Assembly (NCBI GenBank): GCA_045627885.1
Contig: JAZQOM010000073.1
Span: forward strand, 1 to 22,737
From: CALCTE01 sp045627885
GTDB taxonomy: Bacteria; Bacillota; Clostridia; Oscillospirales; CAG-272
Length of the DNA stretch: 22,737 nt
Direction: 5' to 3'
Under the pieces are notes generated by a model. It did no database searches. It saw only the letters and a list, made by a program, of their open reading frames with translations, and had not been told where the DNA came from. Shown here in pieces: positions 7,529 through 14,913 of the stretch (position 1 is the first letter of the stretch; every line of letters begins with the position of its first letter). The translations under genes were made by a program, and so were the position numbers.

Positions 7529-7576
7529 ATGCGGGAAGAATATTTTCCGCACGGAAGGTTTGTATGGAAAAAGTAA
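7529..7576 (+). CDS. Possible 15-codon leader ORF overlapping the pyrR start
   Basis: The frame reads MREEYFPHGRFVWKK and stops with TAA. It has the best Shine-Dalgarno in the area (AAGGAG, 6 bases before its ATG). It overlaps the first 13 bases of pyrR in another frame, an arrangement seen in translationally coupled leader peptides. An inverted repeat, GCGGGAA / TTTCCGC (7531-7537 and 7544-7550, one G-U pair), lies inside it just before the pyrR ribosome site. It may instead be chance; no homologue is known to me. Confidence 0.35.
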   Translation: MREEYFPHGRFVWKK

Positions 7577-8100
7577 TAATGGATTCTGCCGCCATCTCGC
7601 GCTCGGTTGCGCGAATGTCGCACGAAATAATAGAAAAAAATCCCGAAGCCGCCGAAAAGCTCTGCCTTGTCGGAGTTATGCGAAGGGGAGTTCCGCTTGC
7701 AAAGCGCATATCGGAGAATATCAAAACTTTCTACGGAATTGATGTGCCCTTCGGTGAGCTGGACATCACTCTTTACAGAGACGACCTTTCCATGATTGCG
7801 GAAGAGCCGCAGGTGAACGGCACTAACATAGATTTTTCGGTGAAAGACAAGACGGTTGTAATCGTTGACGATGTGATTTTTACGGGCAGAACCGCAAGAG
7901 CGGCGATAGATGCCATTCTTTCTCTCGGAAGGCCCGCAAAGATTCAGCTTGCAGTTCTTGTCGACAGAGGGCACAGAGAGCTTCCGATAAGGGGAGACTA
8001 TGTAGGCAAGAATTTGCCTACATCAAAAAAAGAGCACATCAGCGTAAAAGTTCCGGAGTTTGACGGCGATGACGCCGTTATGCTCGTATGTGAACAGTAA
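7564..8100 (+). CDS. pyrR: PyrR: bifunctional pyr operon regulator / uracil phosphoribosyltransferase
   Basis: This 178-residue cytoplasmic protein matches PyrR over its whole length. PyrR binds pyr mRNA when UMP is high and also converts uracil plus PRPP to UMP. The PRPP-binding loop is VVIVDDVIFTGRT at residues 98-110. Other PyrR signatures are LDITLYRDDLS (66-76), LAVLVDRGHRELPIR (129-143) and VGKNLPTSK (147-155). The ATG at 7564 has GGAAGG 5 bases upstream, and the first residues align with known PyrR N-termini. Unlike the classical arrangement, no other pyr gene follows; the next genes are a cytidylate-kinase-like protein (22 bases after) and a lipoprotein. I see no PyrR-type attenuator upstream. 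A leader ORF and a hairpin overlap its start. Confidence 0.93.
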   Translation: MEKVIMDSAAISRSVARMSHEIIEKNPEAAEKLCLVGVMRRGVPLAKRISENIKTFYGIDVPFGELDITLYRDDLSMIAEEPQVNGTNIDFSVKDKTVVIVDDVIFTGRTARAAIDAILSLGRPAKIQLAVLVDRGHRELPIRGDYVGKNLPTSKKEHISVKVPEFDGDDAVMLVCEQ

Positions 8101-8122
8101 TAATATAAGGAGTGTACTCAAT

Positions 8123-8758
8123 ATGTATCCTGTAATCACGATAGGCAGACAGTATGGCTCGGGCGGAAGAGAGATAGGAAAGCTTGTGTCGGAGCTTCTC
8201 GGAATCCGTTATTATGACAAGGAGCTTCTCGCTCTTGCGGCAAAGGAAAGCGGACTCGACTATCATGTTGCCGACAATTTTGACGAAAAGCCGATAAGCA
8301 GCTTTCTCTATTCGATAGTTACCGGCGCAAGAAGCGCGGGCAGCGATGTGTACGATTCGTCGAGCTATTTGACGCTCAACGACAAGCTGTTTATCGCCCA
8401 AAAAAGCATTATGATACGGATTGCCGAATCACCCTGCGTTATCGTCGGACGATGCGCGGACGATGTGCTTTCCGATATGCCGAATCATATCAGCGTGTAT
8501 ATCTATGCGAACAAGGAATTCAGAGCGCGCAGAGTAGCAAACGAATACGGAATCTCGCTCGAAAAAGCGGCTGACAAGATAACAAAGACCGACAAGCAGA
8601 GAGCTTCGTTCTACAAGAGCAACACCGGAAAAAAGTGGGGAGACCCCGCAAACTATTCTCTGTGCATTGACAGCAGCAAGCTCTCAACAAAGGAGAGCGC
8701 AAGGATAATTGCGGAATATGTCAAGTCGTTTATTTCCGAGAGGGAAAACGGAGTATGA
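8123..8758 (+). CDS. Cytidylate kinase-like family protein
   Basis: This is a 211-residue P-loop protein of the cytidylate-kinase-like family. The nucleotide-binding loop is GRQYGSGGREIG (residues 8-19), where the usual Walker A lysine is replaced by Arg, as is typical of this family. A second conserved piece is CVIVGRCADDVL (about 110-121), followed by VYIYANKEFRARRV with the Arg residues expected to contact phosphates. CMP kinase activity is suggested by the family but not proven for most members. The ATG at 8123 follows AAGGAG by 10 bases; an in-frame ATG at 8060 lies inside pyrR and would add residues absent from the family. It follows pyrR by 22 bases and its TGA overlaps the next gene by 4 bases (ATGA), so the three are likely one operon. 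The link to pyrimidine metabolism through pyrR is plausible inference. Confidence 0.85.
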   Translation: MYPVITIGRQYGSGGREIGKLVSELLGIRYYDKELLALAAKESGLDYHVADNFDEKPISSFLYSIVTGARSAGSDVYDSSSYLTLNDKLFIAQKSIMIRIAESPCVIVGRCADDVLSDMPNHISVYIYANKEFRARRVANEYGISLEKAADKITKTDKQRASFYKSNTGKKWGDPANYSLCIDSSKLSTKESARIIAEYVKSFISERENGV

Positions 8759-9906
8759 AAAGGCTTATTTGTCTTTTTGCCGCGCTTGCGATGCTTATGC
8801 TCTGCTCCTGCGGAGAGGACGAGGGTTATACCGCATCCGCCGGAATATGGGACGAGGGCGGAAAGCTCCCGTACGATTATTCTCTCAACGATTACATCGT
8901 TTTGGGAGATTACAACGGAATCGTCGCGCCGGAAATTGCTCCCGTTTTATACGATGAAGATATCGCGGCAAATGCAAGAGCGGCTCTTATGCTCGAAAAG
9001 ACGGTCGACGCGTCTGTGCTCGACAGTTATATCGGCGTTGAGAGTCTTACTCCCGGTTATATAGTGAAAGCCGATATAAAGCTCAGCGAAGGCGGCAGGG
9101 AATGCGACATAACTTCGGAGAAGGATTTTACCGTAATTATCGACGGCGGCACTTATTTTGAGTCGGTAAGTGACCTGTATGTGTCTTTTCTCGCGGGCAA
9201 AGCCGCGGAAGAAGCCGTAAAGACCGAAAACGGTGAGGCTTCGTTTGTCTGTCCCGAATACTATGCCGATTCAAGATATGCCGGAAAGCGCATAACCGTT
9301 AGTGCAAAAATAAAGGGCGTTTGTATTCCAGCTTTGAACGATTCCGATGTCGGCGATGCCCTTGTTTGGGCAAATTCCGACTACGCCACTCTTGATGAGC
9401 TTATCAATGCGCTGAAAGACGAGCTTTCGGCAAAAAAGAGCGCCGCGGAAAAGTATGCCGCAAAACGAATTATGTGGCAGAGCGTGGTGAACGACGCGAC
9501 GATACTTTCTAAGCTTCCGAAGAGCGAAACGGAAAGGTGCAAGAACGAATACATCAGCCATTACAGACAGCTTGCGTCGTATAACGGATGCAGCTATACG
9601 GAATATATAAGGAGAGAGGGACTTACCGAAAGCAAGATTGCAAAGGCAGCCGAAGCTTATGCCGCAAAAAAGGCAAAAGAGGAGCTTGTGGCGTTTGCGA
9701 TAGCATCGGAGGAGGGACTTCTTCTTTCAAAGTCGGAATTTGAGGAGCAGGCGTACAAGCTTGCGGCAAATATGGGATATGCCGGCTATGACGAGCTGAT
9801 AAAATACAATTCCGAGGCAACCGTATATACCTATCTTACCTGGGAAAAAGCTTCGGATTTTGTTGCCGAGAAAGCCGTTTATCCCGAGAGTATGAAAAAT
9901 GAATGA
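8755..9906 (+). CDS. Trigger-factor-like lipoprotein (extracytoplasmic chaperone/PPIase-like)
   Basis: This 383-residue protein has a signal peptide with lipobox Leu16-Cys17-Ser18-Cys19, so it should be anchored outside the membrane. Residues about 43-56 (SLNDYIVLGDYNGI) match the start of clostridial trigger-factor-like lipoproteins. About 95-192 looks like a degenerate FKBP domain ending YAGKRITVSAKIKGV. About 193-370 is helical, with many AEAYAAKKAKEE-type stretches, like the trigger factor C-terminal arms. The ribosome-binding N-domain of true trigger factor is absent. The FKBP aromatic pocket is hard to see, so a holdase role is as likely as proline isomerisation. ATG overlaps the stop of the kinase-like gene by 4 bases, indicating translational coupling. 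No clear terminator follows. Confidence 0.8.
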   Translation: MKRLICLFAALAMLMLCSCGEDEGYTASAGIWDEGGKLPYDYSLNDYIVLGDYNGIVAPEIAPVLYDEDIAANARAALMLEKTVDASVLDSYIGVESLTPGYIVKADIKLSEGGRECDITSEKDFTVIIDGGTYFESVSDLYVSFLAGKAAEEAVKTENGEASFVCPEYYADSRYAGKRITVSAKIKGVCIPALNDSDVGDALVWANSDYATLDELINALKDELSAKKSAAEKYAAKRIMWQSVVNDATILSKLPKSETERCKNEYISHYRQLASYNGCSYTEYIRREGLTESKIAKAAEAYAAKKAKEELVAFAIASEEGLLLSKSEFEEQAYKLAANMGYAGYDELIKYNSEATVYTYLTWEKASDFVAEKAVYPESMKNE

Positions 9907-9955
9907 AAATTATCGCCATATTTCATAAACAGATGATATTTTTTAAGAAAAACAC

Positions 9956-9983
9956 TTGAAATAAGGCTCGATTTCAGTATAAT
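9956..9983 (+). promoter_or_regulatory. serC-serA promoter
   Basis: TTGAAA (9956-9961), a 16-base spacer and TATAAT (9978-9983) lie 71 bases before the serC ATG. The leader of about 65 bases shows no obvious hairpin or riboswitch. Confidence 0.7.
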
Positions 9984-10054
9984 AAAGTGGATGTATTTTT
10001 ACATCAAAATTTGTATTTTTATTCACAAAAAGTGAAAAGAAAGGATGATTTCTC

Positions 10055-11140
10055 ATGAACAGAGTCTACAATTTTTCGGCAGGTCCGTCTTCCATGCCTA
10101 TCGAGGTGCTTGAAAAAGCCGCAAGCGAAATGTGTTGCTACGGCGATTCCGGTATGTCGGTTATGGAGATGAGTCACCGATCTCCGTCCTATGAGAAAAT
10201 TATAAAGAATGCCGAAGCTACGCTTCGTGAAATAATGAACATTCCCGATAATTACAAGGTATTGTTCCTTCAGGGTGGCGCGTCCACTCAATTTGCCGCA
10301 GTTCCCTTAAACCTTCTCGGCGCATCGAACAAAGCGGACTACATCGTAAGCGGTCAGTTCTCGAACAAGGCATTCAAGGAAGCGCAGAAGTTCGGTGATG
10401 TAAAGTGTGTTGCTTCTTCCAAAGAGGACAACTTTACCTATGTTCCCCATATCACGGCTTCCGATGTAAGAGAGGATGCTTCCTATCTCCATATCTGCTT
10501 CAACAATACAATTTACGGCACAAAGTTCAACTATATCCCCGAGGTAAATGTTCCGATTATCGCGGATATGTCCTCCTGCATTCTCTCCGAGCCCGTAGAT
10601 GTATCGAAGTTCGGTCTTATCTATGCCGGCGCGCAGAAGAACATCGGCCCCGCAGGTCTTACTGTTGTTATTGTTCGCGAGGACTTGATTGGAAACGAAA
10701 AGGATATCACTCCCACCATGCTTTCGTACAAGACTCAGGCAGAGAACGAATCCATGTATAATACACCTCCCTGCTACTCAATCTATATGGCAGGTCTTGT
10801 ATTCGAGTGGATTAAGAATCTCGGCGGACTCGAAGTTATGAAGAAGAGAAACGAAGAAAAAGCCGCAGTCCTTTACGATTATCTCGACAGCCAGAGCTAC
10901 TATGTCGCCGCCGCTCAGAAGGAGCACCGTTCTCTTATGAATGTTACATTCGTAACCGGTGACGAGGAGCTTGACAAGAAGTTCTGCAAGGGCGCAGCCG
11001 AGAGAGGTCTTGTAAATGTAAAGGGACACAGAAGCGTCGGCGGAATGAGAGCTTCCATTTACAACGCCATGCCCAAAGCGGGCGTTGAGGCTCTTGTTGA
11101 ATATATGAAGGAATTTGCCGCGGCAAATCCGAAGGCATAA
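10055..11140 (+). CDS. serC: Phosphoserine aminotransferase
   Basis: This 361-residue PLP enzyme converts 3-phosphohydroxypyruvate and glutamate to phosphoserine and 2-oxoglutarate, the second step of serine synthesis. The N-terminus VYNFSAGPSSMPIEVLE and MEMSHRS (38-43) are SerC hallmarks. LFLQGGASTQF (70-80) binds the cofactor phosphate, and the Schiff-base lysine is Lys195 in YAGAQKNIGPAG. The C-terminal substrate site SVGGMRASIYNAMP is intact. Length matches the family (about 360). AAGGA lies 9 bases before the ATG. It is followed 12 bases later by serA, so steps one and two are co-transcribed. serB is not in the window. Confidence 0.97.
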   Translation: MNRVYNFSAGPSSMPIEVLEKAASEMCCYGDSGMSVMEMSHRSPSYEKIIKNAEATLREIMNIPDNYKVLFLQGGASTQFAAVPLNLLGASNKADYIVSGQFSNKAFKEAQKFGDVKCVASSKEDNFTYVPHITASDVREDASYLHICFNNTIYGTKFNYIPEVNVPIIADMSSCILSEPVDVSKFGLIYAGAQKNIGPAGLTVVIVREDLIGNEKDITPTMLSYKTQAENESMYNTPPCYSIYMAGLVFEWIKNLGGLEVMKKRNEEKAAVLYDYLDSQSYYVAAAQKEHRSLMNVTFVTGDEELDKKFCKGAAERGLVNVKGHRSVGGMRASIYNAMPKAGVEALVEYMKEFAAANPKA

Positions 11141-11152
11141 AGGAGAACAAAG

Positions 11153-12316
11153 ATGTATAATATTAAACTGCTCAATAAGGTTTCGAAGACGGGACTCAAA
11201 GCGCTTCCCGCGGAGAATTACAATATAGGAGAGGAAGTTGAAAATCCCGACGCCGTGATTGTACGCTCCGCGTCGATGCTCGAGATGGATATTCCCGAGT
11301 CGGTTCTTGCGATAGCAAGAGCCGGTGCCGGTGTAAACAACATTCCCGTAGACGATTGCGCCGCAAAGGGAATTGTAGTCTTCAACACTCCCGGCGCAAA
11401 TGCAAACGCCGTAAAAGAGCTTGCAATATGCGGACTTTTGCTCGCGTCCCGTAATGTCGCAGGCGGCATCGAATGGGCAAAAACGCTCGACAAGGACGGC
11501 GACCCCATCGCTCCGCAGGTTGAAAAGGGCAAAAAAGCATTCGTCGGCCCTGAGCTTTACGGAAAAACTCTCGGCGTAATCGGTCTCGGCGCAATAGGCG
11601 CGCTTGTGGCAAATGCCGCTCATTCTCTCGGCATGGATGTTCTCGGATATGACCCGTTTATCACGGTTGATGCCGCGTGGACGCTTTCGAGAAGCATACA
11701 GAAAGCGGCAAGTCTTGACGAGATTTACGCAAATGCCGACTATATCACGGTTCATGTTCCCTGCACAGCATCAACAAAGGGAATGATAAATGCCGACGCT
11801 GTTGCAAAGATGAAGGACGGAGTGAGAATCATCAACTTTGCAAGAGCGGAGCTTGTCAATTCCGAGGATATGAAAGCCGCTCTCGAAAGCGGCAAGGTTG
11901 CAACCTATGTTGCCGACTTCCCGACAAACGATATGCAGGGCGCAAAGAACACCGTTCTGATTCCTCACCTCGGAGCTTCAACTCCCGAAGCCGAGGAAAA
12001 CTGTGCAATAATGGCTTGCAGAGAGCTTAACGACTATCTTGCAAACGGCAATATCAAGAACAGCGTAAACTTCCCCGAGGTTATTTTGCCCGCGGACAAT
12101 ATGCACAGAATTTGCTGCATTCACAAGAACATTCCCGCTATAATCACGCAGATTACCAATGCGATTTCGAGCGAGAACATCAATATTGAAAACCTCATCA
12201 ACCGCTCGAAGAAGGATTACGCTTACACGGTAGTCGAGATAAACGACGAGATAAGCGAAAAGCTTGCCGATGCAGTTAAGGCGATTGACGGAGTAATCAG
12301 GGTAAGAGTAATATAA
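11153..12316 (+). CDS. serA: D-3-phosphoglycerate dehydrogenase, short form with C-terminal ACT domain
   Basis: This 387-residue NAD-dependent enzyme oxidises 3-phosphoglycerate to 3-phosphohydroxypyruvate, the first step of serine synthesis. The substrate loop RAGAGVNNIPVD (56-67), the Rossmann motif GLGAIG (144-149), catalytic Arg231 (FARAELVN) and His272 (PHLGASTPEAEEN) are visible. Where most family members carry the catalytic Glu in a DVFExEP-like segment, this protein reads ADFPTND (254-260). Residues about 317-387 form an ACT domain (HKNIPAIITQITNAISSENI), likely for serine feedback. The long intervening domain of Mycobacterium-type SerA is missing. AAGGAG lies 8 bases upstream. It is the second gene of the serC-serA operon; I see no hairpin terminator after it. 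Confidence 0.93.
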   Translation: MYNIKLLNKVSKTGLKALPAENYNIGEEVENPDAVIVRSASMLEMDIPESVLAIARAGAGVNNIPVDDCAAKGIVVFNTPGANANAVKELAICGLLLASRNVAGGIEWAKTLDKDGDPIAPQVEKGKKAFVGPELYGKTLGVIGLGAIGALVANAAHSLGMDVLGYDPFITVDAAWTLSRSIQKAASLDEIYANADYITVHVPCTASTKGMINADAVAKMKDGVRIINFARAELVNSEDMKAALESGKVATYVADFPTNDMQGAKNTVLIPHLGASTPEAEENCAIMACRELNDYLANGNIKNSVNFPEVILPADNMHRICCIHKNIPAIITQITNAISSENINIENLINRSKKDYAYTVVEINDEISEKLADAVKAIDGVIRVRVI

Positions 12317-12332
12317 TTTTTCAAAAAAACTA

Positions 12333-12361
12333 TTGCAAATATTGCGGATATGTAGTATATT
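12333..12361 (+). promoter_or_regulatory. acpP promoter
   Basis: TTGCAA (12333-12338), a 17-base spacer and TATATT (12356-12361) lie 55 bases before the acpP start. It gives acpP expression independent of serC-serA. Confidence 0.65.
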
Positions 12362-12415
12362 ATTCGACGGTAAATGATTTATTTTATACCACATACAATT
12401 TAAGGAGAAAATTTG

Positions 12416-12640
12416 ATGCTGGATAAGGTTAAAGAAATTATTGCAAATCAGCTCGGAATCGATGTCGACAAGATTGACGACAGCGCAAGCATTGTAGATG
12501 ACCTCGGAGCAGATTCTTTGGATGTTGTGGAGATGCTTCTCTCAATAGAGGAAACACTCGGTGTGACTGTTCCCGATGAGGATGCCGCAAATCTCAAAAC
12601 AGTTCAGGATATCGCGGACTACATCGAACAGCACGCATAA
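12416..12640 (+). CDS. acpP: Acyl carrier protein
   Basis: This 74-residue acidic helical-bundle protein carries growing acyl chains in fatty acid synthesis. The phosphopantetheine attachment site is Ser34 in the motif GADSLDVVEM. The rest follows the family closely: LDKVKEIIANQLGI at the start, the acidic helix 2 region, and VPDEDAANLKTVQDIADYI at the end. I use the ATG at 12416, 8 bases after AAGGAG; a TTG directly before it is a possible but less likely start. It stands alone, with its own promoter and a strong terminator, away from other fab genes, so an additional or specialised ACP cannot be excluded. Confidence 0.95.
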   Translation: MLDKVKEIIANQLGIDVDKIDDSASIVDDLGADSLDVVEMLLSIEETLGVTVPDEDAANLKTVQDIADYIEQHA

Positions 12641-12653
12641 TTCCGATACGGAG

Positions 12654-12690
12654 ACAGCCATAACGACTAAAGCGTTATGGCTGTTTTTTT
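12654..12690 (+). terminator. Rho-independent terminator of acpP
   Basis: ACAGCCATAACG and its exact complement CGTTATGGCTGT form a 12-bp stem with a 7-base loop, followed by seven T. It starts 14 bases after the acpP stop. The T run ends directly at the Shine-Dalgarno of the next gene, so that gene depends on read-through or on a promoter not recognised here. Confidence 0.92.
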
Positions 12691-12700
12691 AGGTGATTAT

Positions 12701-13660
12701 ATGTTAAAAGATATACTGTTTTGCATAAATTCAATATTGCCGCTCTTTCTCATAATCGCGCTCGGCTATATTCTCAAGCGGGCAAAATTTCTCACGGACG
12801 GTTTTATAAATGTCGCGGATAAGCTAGTATTCAAATGCGCGCTTCCTGCGATGATTTTTGCGAATATAGCGTTCACTGATTTTACAAAGGAATTCAAGGG
12901 CGACCTTACGATATTTACGGCGGCGGGCATTTTTACCGTATTTATTCTGCTTCTTGTCACCGTGACACCGGCGATTAAGCGCCGCGATGTCAGGGGCGCC
13001 GTCATTCAGGGAGTATTCCGCTCAAATTTCGCAATACTCGGAGTGCCCCTTGCAACAAATCTCTTCGGCGCAGCCGGCGGAACCGCCGCGGCAATTATGG
13101 TATCGTTTGTGATACCGATTTACAATGTTCTCGCGGTAATAATTCTTGCGCTTAATATGCCGTCGGATTCACGCAAATCGGGCTTGAGTGTATTTTTGGG
13201 AATAATAAAAAGCATTATAACGAATCCGCTCATTATCGCGGTGGCGTTGGCGATACCGTTTTCGCTCGGGCTTGTGACGCTTCCCGAAGTGCTTACAAAA
13301 AGCATAAATTATCTTTCGGAGCTCTCAACTCCGCTTGCGCTCATATCTTTGGGAGCTTCTTTCAGATTTTCCGACATAAAGGGCAACATCGGCTATTCAC
13401 TCCTTGCCGTTGTGCTTAAAATAGTGGTTCTTCCCGCCGCATTCTGCACAATAGCCGCGCTTATGGGATTTCGCGGAACGGAGCTCGGAATCATTCTTAT
13501 AGTATTCGGCACTCCGACGGCGGTTTCAAGCTATATTATGGCAAAGCAGATGAAGTCAAACAGCGTAATTTCGTCGCAGATTATAGTGCTTTCGACTCTG
13601 CTTTGCTGTGTGACTCTCATAGTCGGAAGCTTTATTCTCAAAACGCTCGGACTGATATGA
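12701..13660 (+). CDS. AEC-family (auxin efflux carrier-like) membrane permease
   Basis: This 319-residue membrane protein fits the AEC transporter family: two bundles of about five helices joined by a polar linker (about 152-160). Hydrophobic segments lie near 8-25, 42-58, 69-89, 100-120, 128-151, 162-180, 182-195, 209-222, 231-256, 262-281 and 290-312. Family features seen are LPLFLIIALGYILKRAKFL at the start, FRSNFAILGVPL near 106-117 and GTPTAVSSYIMAKQM near 270-284. The substrate (malate, another carboxylate or other) cannot be told. I use the ATG at 12701, with AGGTGA 4 bases before it. An upstream in-frame ATG at 12677 lies inside the acpP terminator stem and is rejected. Confidence 0.88.
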   Translation: MLKDILFCINSILPLFLIIALGYILKRAKFLTDGFINVADKLVFKCALPAMIFANIAFTDFTKEFKGDLTIFTAAGIFTVFILLLVTVTPAIKRRDVRGAVIQGVFRSNFAILGVPLATNLFGAAGGTAAAIMVSFVIPIYNVLAVIILALNMPSDSRKSGLSVFLGIIKSIITNPLIIAVALAIPFSLGLVTLPEVLTKSINYLSELSTPLALISLGASFRFSDIKGNIGYSLLAVVLKIVVLPAAFCTIAALMGFRGTELGIILIVFGTPTAVSSYIMAKQMKSNSVISSQIIVLSTLLCCVTLIVGSFILKTLGLI

Positions 13661-13668
13661 AAAATCAC

Positions 13669-13696
13669 TTGATTTTTCGGGCGGATATGGTAAAAT
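13669..13696 (+). promoter_or_regulatory. Promoter for ispDF-pfkA
   Basis: TTGATT (13669-13674), a 16-base spacer and TAAAAT (13691-13696) lie 31 bases before the ispDF ATG. The match is moderate. No hairpin terminator separates it from the permease gene, so some read-through is likely. Confidence 0.5.
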
Positions 13697-13727
13697 AAAT
13701 TTTGAATTTGAAAAGCGAGGGGAAAAT

Positions 13728-14888
13728 ATGGCAAAAACGGCGGCATTGATTCTCGCCGCGGGACTCGGCTCAAGAATGGGCGGCGTCTCAAAGGCAAAGC
13801 TCGAAATAGGCGGCACACCTGCCGTCACTCTTGCCGCGCTCGCTTTCGAAAATGCAAAGCTTTGCGATGTTATAATAGTCGCCGCAAAGCCGGACGAAAA
13901 AGAATGGATTGAAGCCGAGCTTAAAAAATCCGGCATATCAAAGCTTTACAGCGTTGTTATCGGCGGTGCGACAAGACAGAAATCGGCGCAAAGCGCTTTC
14001 TCGGCAGTTCCGGAGGATTGCGATTTTGTTGCGATTCACGACGGGGCAAGATGCCTCATCACCGCGGAAAATGCCGATGCGGTGATTGCCGAAGCGTTCT
14101 TGCATAACGCCGCCTGCGCCGCGTATAAAGTGACGGATACATTAAAAAGCGCCGACGGAGATTTTATCTTAGATACTGTCGACCGCGAAAAAATATGGGC
14201 GGTGCAGACGCCGCAGGTATTCTCGAAAAAGCTATACGCCGAAGCGCTCGCATACAACGAAAAAAGCGGCGGCGACTATACCGACGATTGCGCTCTTTGC
14301 GAAAAATTCGGCGCGAAAATAAAACTTGTGGATATCGGGAAGAATAACATAAAACTGACGACAAAAGCCGACATAGAAACGGCATCGACACTTCTGAATA
14401 AAGGAAATAAAACTATGATACGAACAGGGCACGGCTACGATGCGCACCGATTCGCGGAGGGAAGAAAGCTCGTTTTGGGCGGAGTGGATATTCCGTATTC
14501 TCTCGGACTTGACGGGCACAGTGACGCCGATGTTCTCTGCCACGCGGTGATGGATGCGCTTCTCGGAGCGGCGGCTCTCGGCGATATCGGAAAGCATTTT
14601 CCGCCGAGCGACGACGAATATCTCGGCATATCGAGCATAACTTTGCTCGAAAGAACGCGCGATATTCTTATAAAAAACGGGTATTCTTTTGCGAATATCG
14701 ACGCTACGGTGATTGCACAGAATCCGAAGCTTTCGCCGTATATCGAAAAAATGAGAGAGAATATTGCGGCGGCTCTTTGTGTTGACAAGGACGCCGTAAG
14801 CGTAAAGGCGACCACCGAGGAAAAAATGGGATTTACGGGGCGCATGGAGGGCATTTCGGCGCACTGCGTGTGCCTTATTACAAAGTAA
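13728..14888 (+). CDS. ispDF: Bifunctional IspD-IspF (MEP-pathway cytidylyltransferase and cyclodiphosphate synthase)
   Basis: This 386-residue fusion carries steps 3 and 5 of the non-mevalonate isoprenoid pathway. Residues 1 to about 225 are IspD, which joins MEP to CTP: AALILAAGLGSRMGG (5-19), AIHDGARC (102-109) and AVQTPQVF (158-165). Residues about 230-386 are IspF, which forms the cyclodiphosphate: metal ligands Asp238 and His240 in GHGYDAHRF, then the GHSDADVLCHAVMDALLGAA stretch with the third ligand, and the closing EEKMGFTGRMEG. The step between (IspE kinase) is not in the window. Met230 is exactly where a separate IspF would start and has its own Shine-Dalgarno, so free IspF may also be made. 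AGGGGA precedes the ATG at 13728. pfkA follows 25 bases later. Confidence 0.95.
   Translation: MAKTAALILAAGLGSRMGGVSKAKLEIGGTPAVTLAALAFENAKLCDVIIVAAKPDEKEWIEAELKKSGISKLYSVVIGGATRQKSAQSAFSAVPEDCDFVAIHDGARCLITAENADAVIAEAFLHNAACAAYKVTDTLKSADGDFILDTVDREKIWAVQTPQVFSKKLYAEALAYNEKSGGDYTDDCALCEKFGAKIKLVDIGKNNIKLTTKADIETASTLLNKGNKTMIRTGHGYDAHRFAEGRKLVLGGVDIPYSLGLDGHSDADVLCHAVMDALLGAAALGDIGKHFPPSDDEYLGISSITLLERTRDILIKNGYSFANIDATVIAQNPKLSPYIEKMRENIAAALCVDKDAVSVKATTEEKMGFTGRMEGISAHCVCLITK
14403..14417 (+). promoter_or_regulatory. Internal ribosome-binding site and start within ispDF
   Basis: AAAGGA (about 14400-14404) stands 10 bases before an in-frame ATG at 14415, which would start a 157-residue IspF of normal size. 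It may be a relic of the separate gene before fusion, or an active second start. Confidence 0.45.
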
Positions 14889-14913
14889 TCTATCATAAAA
14901 AGAGGAAATATAT

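Noticed and set aside
8060..8122. Earlier start of the cytidylate-kinase-like gene inside pyrR
   Set aside because: The added residues are not part of the family, and a proper ribosome site precedes the ATG at 8123.
9907..9955. Terminator after the trigger-factor-like gene
   Set aside because: The sequence is AT-rich but I could not find a stable inverted repeat followed by a T run.
12677..12700. Earlier ATG for the AEC permease
   Set aside because: The start lies in the acpP terminator stem and adds residues before the normal first helix; AGGTGA favours 12701.
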